The translations under genes were made by a program, and so were the position numbers. This document shows, piece after piece, positions 54,301 to 64,000 of a DNA stretch of 64,000 bases (positions are counted from its first letter, which is position 1; the number at the start of each line of letters is the position of its first letter). The stretch comes from Chlamydomonas sphaeroides (Eukaryota; Chlorophyta; Chlorophyceae; Chlamydomonadales; Chlamydomonadaceae), in NCBI GenBank assembly GCA_001662425.1, contig BDDC01000150.1:11736-75735 (forward strand), in the 5' to 3' direction. The notes beneath the pieces were generated by a model. It was not told the origin of the DNA. It saw only the letters and a list, made by a program, of their open reading frames with translations, and searched no databases.

Positions 54301-57300
54301 AGCGCCTGCCGCAGGGCCACGCAGGCCCTGGCTAGCCCTTCGAAGGCACCGCGGCCCCGGTGCCCATCGAGGCCCCGCACCGCCCTCTACGCACGCCCAC
54401 ACGCAGGCCAGCGCCAAGCTGGACCTGGAGGCGCTGCTGCTAGCCAGGGCGGCGGCGCCAGGCAGCGCGCCGGCCGCCACCGGCGCAGGCGGCACGAGAG
54501 CGGGTGCGCAGCAGGGGCCGGGCGCACAAACGCACCCAGGCGCTGAGGCGTGTGTGCGTGCGCGGCAGCCGGCTTTGCTTGCTAGCCGTGCCTGGGGCGC
54601 GGCCGCCGGATGTGCCGCGGGCTTGCCAGCGTCCGTGCTTGCTGATCGAGGCCGCCCCAACTCATGCCGCAGGCCCCAGCGGGCGCACGCCGCCCTTCAG
54701 CGGCAGCTCCCCGGCCTCCACGAGCTCCAGCGCCGCTGCCGGCGCGGCCGGCGGCCGCGGTGCTGTCCGCCCCGCGCACGGGCTGCCGGGCCGCGGCGCG
54801 CGGCTGCCGCCGGCTGAGGCACGACGGCGGCTGCCTCGCTGCAACAGTAGCGAGTCAGGTGGGGGTCGTCTTCCGTGGGTTGCGTGGGGGTTTGTTTTCC
54901 GGCTCGCAGCTGCACGGGCGAGCGGCTGCTCGCCTTATAGCCAAGTGCATGCGTTCGACCCTGCCTCCGGCCCCTGCAACGCTTCCCCGACGCTTCCTCC
55001 CTCGCGCTCGCCTCCCGCATGCGGCCCCCTTGCCGCCGCCCCTGCGCAGCGCTGGCGAGCCGCGGCCTGGCGTCGCCGTCGCCCGTCCCCTCGGACCGCG
55101 GCGGCAGCACAGCGCCCGGCGAGCCGCCGCCCTCCTCCGACGACGTCCTCGCGGCGGCGCTGGAGGCCATGTCGTCCTTCTCGTCCACCTCCTCGGGGGC
55201 GCCCGGGCTGCGGCCGCGGGGCCGGCGGCCGCCGCTGCCCGGCTCCGCCGTGCTGCGGCCCGCGGCGCAGCTGCAGGGCACGCAGTTCCAGGCAAGCCGC
55301 GGCGCCGCCTGCTAGTTAAAGGTTAAAGGGTTAAGCTAGTGGCCCCGCGCTGCGGGTGGCCCCGTGCTGCGAGTGGCCCCTGCCTGCTAGTGGCCCCGTG
55401 CTGCGAGTGGCCCCGTGCTGCGAGTGGCCCCGTGCTGCGAGTGGCCCCGTGCTGCGAGTGGCCCCGCGCTGCGAACGGCCCTGCCTGCGAGTGGCCCCGT
55501 GCTGCGCAGCACTTAGCTGCCGACGGCAAGCGGGCCACCACCCCAAGCAGCATCGACCCAGCAAGACCTGGGCTGCGTCGTGCCATGCTTTGGCATGCTC
55601 GGCGACCCACACCGCCCCAACAAGTCCCAAGCCTTGACCCCGACACCTGCACCTCGCTCTCCTTACCCCCGCCTCCGCCGCAGGCTGTGGTGGACGCGCT
55701 GCCCACCTTCTGCCCCTCCAAGCTGCCGCAGCGCCCCGGCCCGCCGGCGCGCCCGCGCGGCGGCGCCGCCGGCCCGCCGCCGCCGCGGCCGCCGCCCGAG
55801 GCGCTGACCGTAGAGCACGAAGCCTCCTATCCCCGCCAGCGCGGCGGCGGCAAGGCTCTCGTTGTGCGCCGCGACGGCTCCGCCGCCGCGTTCTGGCCTG
55901 GCGGCGACCTCGCCGTCAGCGTGGATCTGGACTATACCGCGCTCGCGGCGCCGCCGGAGGCGGCGGAGCCGTCGCCGTCGGCATCGGCGTCCGCTACCGC
56001 CGGTGCCTGGCCGTCGCTGCTCGGCGGCGGCGGGGAGGCGCCGTACAAGCTCATGGCCATGTTCCGCGGCGGCGGCGTGGCGGCATCTTGGGAAAGCGGC
56101 GGCGGAGGGGCAGGAGGGGCAGGGGGAGGAGGGTTCGTGCAGTACCCCGGCGGCGGCCTGGCGCTGCTGTACAACCGTACGACGGGATCCGGCACGTGCT
56201 ACAGCCCGGCGGGCGACATCACGCGCCGCTGGCGCGACGCGGGCCGCCAGGGCGGTGGCGCGGGGGACGACGGCGGCGAAGAGCTGCGGGCGTCGCTGCC
56301 GGCAGGAGGGCTGGCGGCGGCGATGATGGCGGCGGCGGCGGCGAACGCGGCGGCGCCCCCGCCGCCGCCGCCGCACATCGACATGCAGGTGGGGTCGTCG
56401 CCCGGCCTTGCAACTCCTGGCCCGTTGCGCGTTGCGCCAGGCTGATGCTGTCGCCGCTGTTGGCAAACCCTGCCGCATGCTTGGCCCCTCCCACGACGCA
56501 CTCGCAGCCCGCGCGGCGCGCACGTACCCATCAGCTTCCCTCAACCAACCCCACCCACATCCGCACACCACCCTCCCACACCCCGACCGCAGCTGGACCC
56601 GCACCTGGGCTTCCGCCTCCACACCGCCACCGGCCGCCTGGAGCTCTTCATGTGCTGCGACGGCCTGCGCCACCGCATCCCCTGCGCCCGCAACACGCCG
56701 CAAGATACCTGGGACCCTCCGCCAGGCCGCGGCGAGCCAGGCGCCAGCGAGCCGCCCACGCCCTCCGCGGCGGCCTCGGCCAAGGGCGGCGGCGGCGGCG
56801 GCGGCGGTGGCGGCGGCTTCGGCGACGGCGCGCCGCCGCCGGCCTTCCTGCGCAACCTGGCTCGCCAGGGCGGCGCCGGCACGCACAAGCCCATGGCGGG
56901 CAGCGCGGCGGCCAAGGGCGCGGCAGGGGCCGGCGGCGCAGGGGCGGCGGCGGGGGAGCCGGAGGGCCCCGGCGTGGACCTGGGCGGCATCGCCAGCATC
57001 ACCGCCGGGCTACAGGCGCTCGACGAGGGGCTGCAGGTGTGGGCCGGGCGCCGCGCCTCCCCTACGGCCACACGCCTGCATGCTCGCCCTGCATCAGCCT
57101 GTTGCATCCAGTCCTTGACCTGCCAAGCTCATCAACATCTCCGGGGCCCCCACATGCAAGCAAGCTTGCCCAAGTTCGCTCACGCCTCCCTGTCTCCCGG
57201 CCCTTGCCGCCAGGCCTTCATGACCCGGGACTCGAGGGCCAGCGCCGCTAGCCCGGTCCCGCCAGCGCCACGCCAGGCGCGGCGGCCCGGCGGCGGCAGC

Positions 57301-57621
57301 GGCATCAGCGCCGCGCGCACGCTGGCGGCCGAGGCCGCCAGCGCGGCGCTGTCGGAAGCAGCCGACGCCGCGCTGGCGGAGGCGGAGGCGGCGCTGGCGG
57401 CAGAGGCGGCGCTGGACCCAGGGGATGGCAGCGCACAGGCGACGCGGCCGGGGTCGGGGGTGGGCGGTGGGGGCAAGGGCGGCGCCGGGGTGAGGGTCGA
57501 GATGGACAGCGATGTGTCCGCGACGCTGGCGGCGGCGCGACGGCTGGCCAAGGACAGCATGGCGGCGGCGATGGCGGCGGAGAGCGCGGTGGCGGCTCTG
57601 GGGCGGCTGTCGGGCGCCTGA
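51304..57621 (+). CDS. leucine-rich repeat protein with C-terminal beta-rich region, 870 aa, 13 exons
   Basis: Exons: 51304-51321, 51587-51652, 51983-52132, 52610-52660, 53124-53189, 53578-53661, 54084-54179, 54407-54503, 54673-54858, 55050-55291, 55684-56388, 56593-57036, 57214-57621 (TGA). Phases close to 871 codons. The six-codon first exon (MSITAW) is the weakest call. Residues 14-177 hold SDS22-type repeats: LREVEELILTNK, TGLRSLSLAFNSLSSLSGL, MKLQSLNVSHNQLASL, ATLNASHNK, LTDLWLQSNQ, PGLQRLAIANNPVSK, then a cap (LVALALCPGLKVIDGRPV). The middle is disordered. Residues 390-610 contain short GGG-strand units (FVQYPGGGLALLYN, CYSPAGDITRRW, LGFRLHTATGRLEL), somewhat like FAM194-type ciliary proteins; that is only a guess. 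Introns 2 and 10 are GC-AG. Introns 3 and 7 hold copies of the preceding exon ends. Confidence 0.8.
53749..53818. repeat. 14-base tandem repeat, 5 copies
   Basis: Five exact copies of CATGGCCGCGGGGT in LRR gene intron 6, with a truncated sixth copy. Each contains CCGCGG, a dyad. Confidence 0.95.
55339..55506. repeat. 17-base tandem repeat, about 10 copies
   Basis: GTGGCCCCGTGCTGCGA and variants fill the first half of LRR gene intron 10, the GC-AG intron, starting 47 bases after its donor. Confidence 0.9.
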
Positions 57622-57683
57622 CGCGTGCAGGCGCGAGGCGGCTGGCAGCCGGACGTGAAGCGCCGCGAGCTCGCACGGGGCGC

Positions 57684-57688
57684 TGTAA
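57684..57688 (+). terminator. probable poly(A) signal TGTAA of the LRR gene
   Basis: TGTAA, the common green-algal polyadenylation motif, lies 62 bases after the LRR stop codon and just before the inverted repeat starting at 57735. Confidence 0.5.
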
Positions 57689-57734
57689 TGATGCCGGTGG
57701 TAGGACTGCCGGGATACGGCACGAACCCGCCTCC

Positions 57735-58400
57735 CCATGCGGCCGGAAGCGCGGGAAGCAACAAAACTTCGGAGGTATCGTGGCGTCGCTCTTTCCCGCC
57801 TAGCTGCGGTAGGTCGCTTGACGGCCTGCCTAGCCGCGTGGTGCCGGCTTGCGTTCAGCGCAAGCGCCCCGGCTTGCTCAGCCCTGCGTTTGCAGCGCAG
57901 CGCGGGGCAGACCTGCTCTCGCTGGGCTCGCCAAGGGGTGCGTGAGGCAGCTGACGTCGAGCTGAGGCGCGTGGGGCAAAGCAGAGGGGCTCGGGGTCAC
58001 GTGTGAGCTCGGGTAGGTCGAGGATGCCAACCCATCCAGCGTCTATGTTGGCCCCCGCGCAGTCCTGGTCCGGTGGGCCCGGACCCGACGCCCCGTTGGG
58101 CCCCTGGCCGGTCTACCACCGGGCGTGCAGCTGTGCCTGTAGCTTCCACATGGAGCCTGCACACGGGGCAGGACCAGTGCTGGTCGGGGGTGGGTCGGCC
58201 GTGGGTGGGGTGCCCACACGGCAGGCCCGCGTCAGCCCTGCATCGGCGTCGGCGGCACCGCCCTGGCCCCGACTCAGATCACAGATGGGACAGCGCTGCT
58301 GGGAGCTGCGTCGATGGCTGGGGAGCTTGCAGTGGTCCACATCGTCGTGTGCTACGCATAAGCGCACCGGTGGGGTCGCGACCCGGCTTGTGCTCCACAG
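57735..58400 (+). repeat. left arm of a 1.4-kb inverted repeat, with RING-finger relic
   Basis: The arm starts CCATGCGGCCGGAAGCG and ends at GACCCGGCTTGTGCTCCACAG. It pairs with 58493-59159 read in reverse, with a mismatch or small indel roughly every 15-20 bases by eye. On the minus strand it keeps a CPIC pair (about 58290) and, in another frame, LPCGHPTHG followed by HWSCPVC (about 58165-58225). That is the Cys/His spacing of a C3HC4-type RING finger, broken by a frameshift. Confidence 0.9.
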
Positions 58401-58492
58401 GTTAGCCTCTGGGCGCCCGGTCGGGCGGCGGCGCGAGCGCGCAATGCAGTTCCGGATGTCGGGATGCGTCGGGATGTGACGCAGGTGCTACA

Positions 58493-59159
58493 CTGTGGAG
58501 CACAAGCCGGGTCGTGCCCCCACCGGTGTGCTTCCGCGTAGCACACGACGATGTGGACCACTGCAAGCTCCTAAGCCATCGACGCAGCTCCCAGTAGCGC
58601 TGCTCCTCCAGCTACAGCCCGAGCCGGGGCCAGGGCGGTGCCGCCGACGCCGACGCAGGGCTGACGAGGGCCTGCCGTGTGGGGACCCCACCCACGGCCG
58701 ACCCACCCCCGACCAGCACTGGTCCTGCCCCGTGTGCAGGCTCCGTGCGGAAGCTACAGGCCCAGCTGCACGCCCGGTGGTAGACCGGCCAGGGGCCCAG
58801 CGGGGCGTCGGGTCCGGGCCCACCGGACCAGGACTGCGCGGGGGCCAACATAGACGCTGGATGGGTTGGCATCCTCGACCCGAGCTCACACGTGACCCCG
58901 AACCCCTCTGCTTTGCCCTACGCTCCTCAGCGCGACGTCAGCTGCCTCACGCACCCCTTGGCGAGCCCAGCGAGAGCAGGTCTGCCCCGCGCTGTACGGC
59001 AAACGCAGGGCTGAGCAAGCCAGGGCGCTGCTGAACGCAAGCCGGCACCACGCGAATAGGCAGGCCATCAAGCGACGTACCGCAGCAAGGCTAGGCGGAA
59101 AAGAGCGACGCCACGATACTTCTGAAGTTTTGTTGCTTCCCGCGCTTCCGGCCGCATGG
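58493..59159 (-). repeat. right arm of the 1.4-kb inverted repeat, with RING-finger relic
   Basis: This is the reverse complement of the left arm, separated from it by a 92-base loop (58401-58492). On the plus strand it encodes LPCGDPTHG and HWSCPVC in one frame; the His of CGH is lost, and the CPIC pair is missing. Both arms therefore descend from a RING-protein gene fragment, and neither looks functional. The whole foldback lies between the LRR and EAF1-like genes. Confidence 0.9.
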
Positions 59160-59398
59160 CCTGACCTACGCACTATACGATACTGCTAGAGGGCCCCGGA
59201 ATACATGTCGCAGGGAAGGCCAGCCTGAGCGCGGGATAGGACATCCGCGAGGGCATCTGGTCAACTTTCCCGCGCACCGCCGCAGCCGCGCCGGTTATAG
59301 GACGCTTTTAAGCGTCCCTATCACCCGGATGCGTCCCGCGTGCTAACTCCGATGCTTGACTAGCCGCCCAAACCCAAACGGAGTCCGGCGGGCGCGCT
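59160..59398. promoter_or_regulatory. promoter and leader of the EAF1-like gene
   Basis: The 239 bases between the inverted repeat and the ATG contain a small hairpin (GACGCTT-TT-AAGCGTC, 59301-59316) within an almost symmetric ATAGGACGC...GCGTCCCTAT context. Nothing else is recognised. Confidence 0.4.
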
Positions 59399-62300
59399 AT
59401 GGCGTCGCCAGGCGACCAAAAGGCAAAGGAAGATGCGTTGCTTGAAAAGGCAGCAGCGCTCAAGGTGCGTGGCGGGGGGAAAGGGGTGGGTGCCAGCGCA
59501 TGCGTGCAGTGATCGACAGCTGCGACAGTCGGGGCGTGCTGCCGCGCCCCCCTTCAACCCTTACGGCCCCCCTTGATGTCCAGGCGCAATGGAAGACCCT
59601 GGCGGCGGCGTTCAACTTCCCTGCGGAGGAGCCCAAGCGGAACGCCACGCACTGGGACTACCTGTTGCGGGAGGCGCAATGGCTCGCAGAGGATTTCATG
59701 CAGGTGGGCTTACGCACACCTCTATGCGATCGCACATGAGACCCACCAGACTGCTGGGGGGCAGCGCGTGCGTGGCGGTGGCGGTCCGCGCGCACGCGGC
59801 CGCAACACGTGAGCCCTACCCCTCGCGACCAGTGCGGCTACCGCAGGGCGGCAGCACCCCAGCGGCCCGCATTCCGCCACGAGGCATGCGCTCGAGCCGC
59901 GCGTTGCTGCGCTAGCGCAGTCACGCGCTGGGCGCTGAGGGTCTGCCGCCTCTGCACCCTGCAGGAGCGGCTGTGGAAGAGAGCGGCGGCGCTGCGAATA
60001 GCGGTCGACGCCGCAAAGTTTGACCGCTCCAAACTCAAGGTACGGCCGAGGGCCCACCACGACCTCAAACCTCCTCGCATGGCGCCGGCGCACCTTGTAC
60101 GCTCAGGTCGCAGCAGCACCTGGCGCCTCGCGGCTTCTGTCCCAAGGTCCTGCCCCCCCCAGCGCCACGCCCCTGCCCCCGTCACGGCGGCCTTCCCGCC
60201 CTCCGCCTCGCCCTCCCTCTCCCACAATCCTCGTCATCCCCCTCCTCATTCCCCTCCTCCTCCTCCTCTTCTGCAGCATGTTGAGCCGCGCGTGGTGCTG
60301 GAGGTGGCGCCCTCGGAGCTGGGCCGGGTCAAGGGCGGTGTGCCCGAGCCCCCGCCCAGTAAGCTGCTTGCCAATGGTGGCTCGGACTCGGGTGCGTCGC
60401 GCCGGCGGCTGTCCTGCTCCCCCCGAAGAGGGTGGCTCCAAACATGAGGCCCAACTGATGGCTTGCCGCACGGTCCTGAGTTTGATACGCCCGGGGTGCA
60501 GTCCCCTTGCAATCCGCCCACGCGGCCGAGCGCGCAGCGGCCGCAGCCCCCGGCTCAGCACGGGCCGCTGAGCCCTGCGGCCCAGCGGCGCTGCTCCCCT
60601 GTCGGGTGCTGGGCGGCAGGTCACCACGACGCTGTCCGTAGGCCTCCCTCCCTGCCAGCTGCTGGCCACGGGCCCAGCTGCGGCCACGTACCGTACCGCA
60701 GTCCAAACCCGTCCGTGCTCCGACCCCGGCACCTCCCCCGGCCCTGCGTCCGCGTGCCGCGCCCACAGAGCGCCCCACAGCGCCCGCCACGCCGGAGCGG
60801 GAGGTGGAGATTGAGCTGCCTGCCGCCGAGGAGCTGTCGTTCACGGTGCTGGTCAGCCCCGAGGAGCTCATGGAGCAGCTGGTCCGGCAGCTGGAGGTGG
60901 GACCGAGGAGCTGCAGAAAGCTGGCAGCAGCCGGCACAGCAGCGGGCGGCGCCGTCCGGTCCGGATGTGCTCGTGGGGGCGTCCTATCGCAGCGGGGCGT
61001 GTCCGGCCAGCGGCCCGACAGCAGGGCCAGCTGGGACGCAGCCAGGGCTGTGACGAGCTGTGGACCCGACCCGGATCCCTTGTTTACCCGATCGTGTGTG
61101 TGTGCTTGCGTGTGTGCGTGTGCAGGAGGAGGACGTGGCGCGGCTGGCTGCGGCCGCCGACCTGCAGGCAGACTACGATGCGGCCTACGAGGCGGCCATG
61201 TACGCACGCACCGGCGCGGCGGTGAGCGCGGCGCGGGCAGGGGGCGGACGACAGCTGTCAGGGACAGGGGAAAGGGCAGGGGCAGGGAGATGCAATGCCC
61301 GTTGGGAGACCGCCGGAGCCACGACACGCGGCCCAGCCGCCGCCGCTCTGCTCGCGGACCCGTCTTGCCCTGCACCCCCACACCGCCCGCTCGCCGGCCC
61401 CGGGCCACAGGCCGCCGCGCTGGAGGAGGAGCTGGCGCTGGCGCGCAAGATGCCCAGCTACAAGCGCCCGGGCGCGCCGCGGCGCCCTACATACCAGCAG
61501 GCCGGCGCCGACGACACGGACTCCCTGGGGGAGCCCAGCCCCGCGCCTACGCACCACGGCCGTGCGGGCGGGGCGGGCGGCGGCCAGCGCCGCGTGGGCC
61601 CCGCAGGTGTGCGCGGGCTTGCGTGTGGGGGCGTGTGGCGCTGTTGCGGCAGGGAGCGGGGAGCGGCTAGGCGGGGGGCTGTGCGGCGGGCCGTCAGCCT
61701 TCGCCCTCGCTGACGGGGGCGCGCGTGGTGCTGTGGGCGGCCGTGGGCCCGCAGGCAACATGATGCGGCCTCTGGCGGACCTGACCGACGACGGGCCCGC
61801 GTCAAAGCGCAGCAAGCGCAAGCAGCGCGACATGGACGACGATGACTCGACCATCATGACGGGCGGCGCGCCCAAGGTGCGGGTCAGAGAGAGGGTAGAG
61901 ATGGGGGAAGGGGGCACGGGGCTGAAACGAGGGCCTGAAACGAGGGCCTGACGAGGGCAGCAGCGCGACGTTGGCGGTGACCAACTAGACGGTCTTGACG
62001 GTTGCGGTGCCCAAGGTGGGGTGACAGCTGGCGGGCAAGGGAGGGGCATGGGCAGCAGGGCGAGGGGGAAGGCCAACAGTGGCTATGTGGCCGGAGCGTG
62101 GAAGGGGTAAGGATGAGGGATGGCGGTGGCGGAGGGGCCGGCAGTGGGACACGCGGCGATGAGGGGCGGAAGAGGGGGCCAGGGCGCTGGGCTCAAACCC
62201 GCTGTCGTTCGCCCCTCCCGGTGCAGAGCTTCAAGCTAAAGACGAGCGGTGGCATGAAGGACGACAAGGTGGGATCCGAACCCAACAACGCGTGGGACGG

Positions 62301-64000
62301 CCTGGGGCCGTGCGCGTGCGTTGCCCTGCAGCCCTCTGCAGCTCCCTGCCCCACCGCATGCGCAAGCACCCTGCCGCGCACGCGTGGTCGCAAACACACG
62401 CCCACCTACCCAATCCTCCCCCCGCCAGTCCAAGAAGCTCAAAAGCCCCGCCAAGCCGCCCGGCGCCGGAGGCATGCACCCAGGCGCCGGCTTTGGCGCG
62501 GCGCGGGAAGGCAGCGGCCTGCTGGCGGGGCCCAAGGGCTCGCTGGCCACGGGCGTTAAGCACCCGCTGCTGCGCATGGGCACCGTGCCTGACGGCGGCC
62601 TGCGGGGGCTGGCCTGGACCGGGCCGGACGACCAGGTGCGCCACAGCCCCCCATGCCGGCAGGCAACGGCTTCACGGCCATTGCTCCGGGGCGGTTGGCG
62701 CGCGGCCGTTGTTCCTGTTGCCAGTTGCATGCGCCCACAGCCGCTCGGCGCCTTGCGGTTTGCGTCGCCGACCCCTGACACCACGCGGTGTTGCTGCTGC
62801 TGCTGGCTGCGTCTGTGTCGTGCCGCCGACCCACAGGTGCTCGCGGCCATCGTCACGGAGTTCACGCAGAACTGGCTGCTGGTGGCGGACGTCATGCGGT
62901 CCGCGAACAGCATGCAGGTGTGTGCCGGATACGGCCTTGAAGCGTACGGTAGTGGCAGGGGCATTATAGCCGCTGCACGTCTACCGTCTGCAACCCCCGT
63001 CACATGCTCCCGCACTGCGATACCCTTAAGCCCAACATCTTCCACTCCGCAGGGCGTGTTCCGGCGGCCCGAGATGTGCAAGTACCGCTACGCCATGCTC
63101 GTCAAGGCCTGGCAGGCGGAGAGCGGCGACGAGGCGGCGCAGCAGCAGCAGCAGGACCCGCACTCGCTGTCCCTGGCAATGATGCCCAAGCAGCAGGTGC
63201 GCGACGGATAGCTGTCCACATGCTCTTACGCCGCAGCCTGTAGCCGCTCCGGCAGCACAGCCCGTGCGCGCCGTCTCACTCGTGCACCCGTGCTCTGACT
63301 ACAGACTCCCCCTCCCACACGCATCCCAGCCTGCTTGCTCGTTTCGCACGACCAACGCGTCACCACTACCCAGGACGTGCTGCGCGGGGGCGTGTTGTAC
63401 CAGATTCTAATTGGATTCGCCCTGCCGCCCCTCCCGCCTCCTCAGGCCAAGGAGGTGCTGTACCAGGTGCTGCCCGTGTCGGAGGCGGTGCTGCGGCGGC
63501 ACCAGGACTGCGTCGCGGGCCTGCACGTGCGCCACCGCACGCGGCGCTTCACGGAGCGGCAGCAGCAGCGCGAGATGTACAAGGTCCGCCACGAGCAGCA
63601 CACCAGCCACTACGTCGTGTCCAACAGCGTGCTGCAGGTGCGGCAATGAGGACGAAGCCCATGGGCGCGGCTGGTACCGGCGGGGGGTAGTGCAGGCCAA
63701 GGGGTGTCAGCAGATGTCGGGAGACGGAGTCGGGCGCAGGTGCCGCCGGGGTGTTGGTGTGTGGCGGCGCGTCGCCTGCTGGGGTGGCTTCGGGGCGCGC
63801 ACCTGCCACCAGCGCCTGTGCTGACGCGCGCGTGCGCTGCCCCGCCGCCGCACCTGTCGCCCTCGCCCGCGCGCAGGCAAACGGGGGGCGGCTGCTGAGC
63901 CCCTTGGAGCACGGCCTCAGCATGGACCAGGCGGCGGGCGTGCTGCAGCCCCTGCAGCCCCTGGCCGGCGCCGCTAGCATGCAGCAGCAAGGGCAGCCCC
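59399..64000 (+). CDS. EAF1: EAF1-like chromatin protein with HSA and SANT domains, 3' part cut by window edge
   Basis: Fourteen exons are visible: 59399-59464, 59584-59703, 59965-60039, 60277-60391, 60769-60896, 61126-61221, 61411-61606, 61755-61876, 62227-62268, 62429-62635, 62837-62917, 63053-63196, 63446-63637, 63887-64000 and beyond, open for at least 566 residues. Residues 38-87 form an HSA domain (RNATHWDYLLREAQWLAEDF, then ERLWKRAA), the helix that binds actin-related proteins. A basic nuclear motif (KRSKRKQR) lies near 280. Residues 385-440 look like a SANT/Myb domain (TEFTQNWLLVADVM, then GVFRRPEMCKYRYAML). HSA followed by SANT with no helicase between is the layout of EAF1, the scaffold of the NuA4 histone acetyltransferase, rather than SWR1/SRCAP/p400. 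The C-terminus lies outside. Confidence 0.85.

Noticed and set aside
61870..62020. Exon-edge echo of EAF1-like exon 8 (CCCAAGGTG around 62008)
   Set aside because: Only about 9-10 bases match, too short to distinguish from chance.

Overview
The window looks like nuclear DNA of a green alga, most likely Chlorophyceae (volvocalean type). It is very GC-rich. Genes are split into many short exons joined in frame by GT-AG introns with pyrimidine-rich CAG acceptors. Proteins carry Ala/Gly/Pro/Gln homopolymer runs, and microsatellite-like tandem repeats are common. I rebuilt every gene by hand: splice phases were checked and each complete reading frame closes to a multiple of three. No similarity search was run, so names rest on recognised motifs.

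Layout, left to right. (1) A minus-strand U-box gene runs off the left edge (1-1242). (2) A minus-strand 8-exon membrane protein of unknown family (4085-8504) shares a 350-bp divergent promoter with (3) a plus-strand MERIT40/BABAM1-like gene (8856-13245). (4) A 2-exon Ser/Pro-rich unknown follows (13693-14613), then about 4.2 kb without a convincing gene. (5) A 24-exon, 1650-residue GAF-like/TKL-type protein kinase (18839-30815) includes a 10-base assembly gap in an intron. (6) A repeat-rich, gene-poor stretch (30816-36437) holds a tentative 119-residue gene and a decayed reverse-transcriptase relic. (7) On the minus strand, a 51-residue single-span membrane protein lies only 31 bases upstream of a cardiolipin synthase gene, a candidate dicistronic transcript. 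(8) An EBP1/PA2G4 gene (39059-42496) converges on (9) a 1439-residue SMAP/RSRC2-like RNA-biology protein (44086-50735). (10) That gene diverges from a leucine-rich-repeat gene (51304-57621). (11) A 1.4-kb foldback (57735-59159) carries RING-finger relics. (12) The 5' part of an EAF1-like HSA/SANT gene runs off the right edge.

The genes do not form one pathway; most are housekeeping or regulatory. Several deal with ubiquitin (U-box, MERIT40-like, RING relic), chromatin (EAF1-like) and signalling (kinase). The most unusual pattern is repeated local duplication of exon edges: in at least five genes an intron holds a diverged copy of the neighbouring exon end with its splice site, 85 to 237 bases away. 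Together with three GC-AG introns, tandem CAGCAG acceptors and the tightly packed ORF pair, this points to a genome with very active intron turnover.
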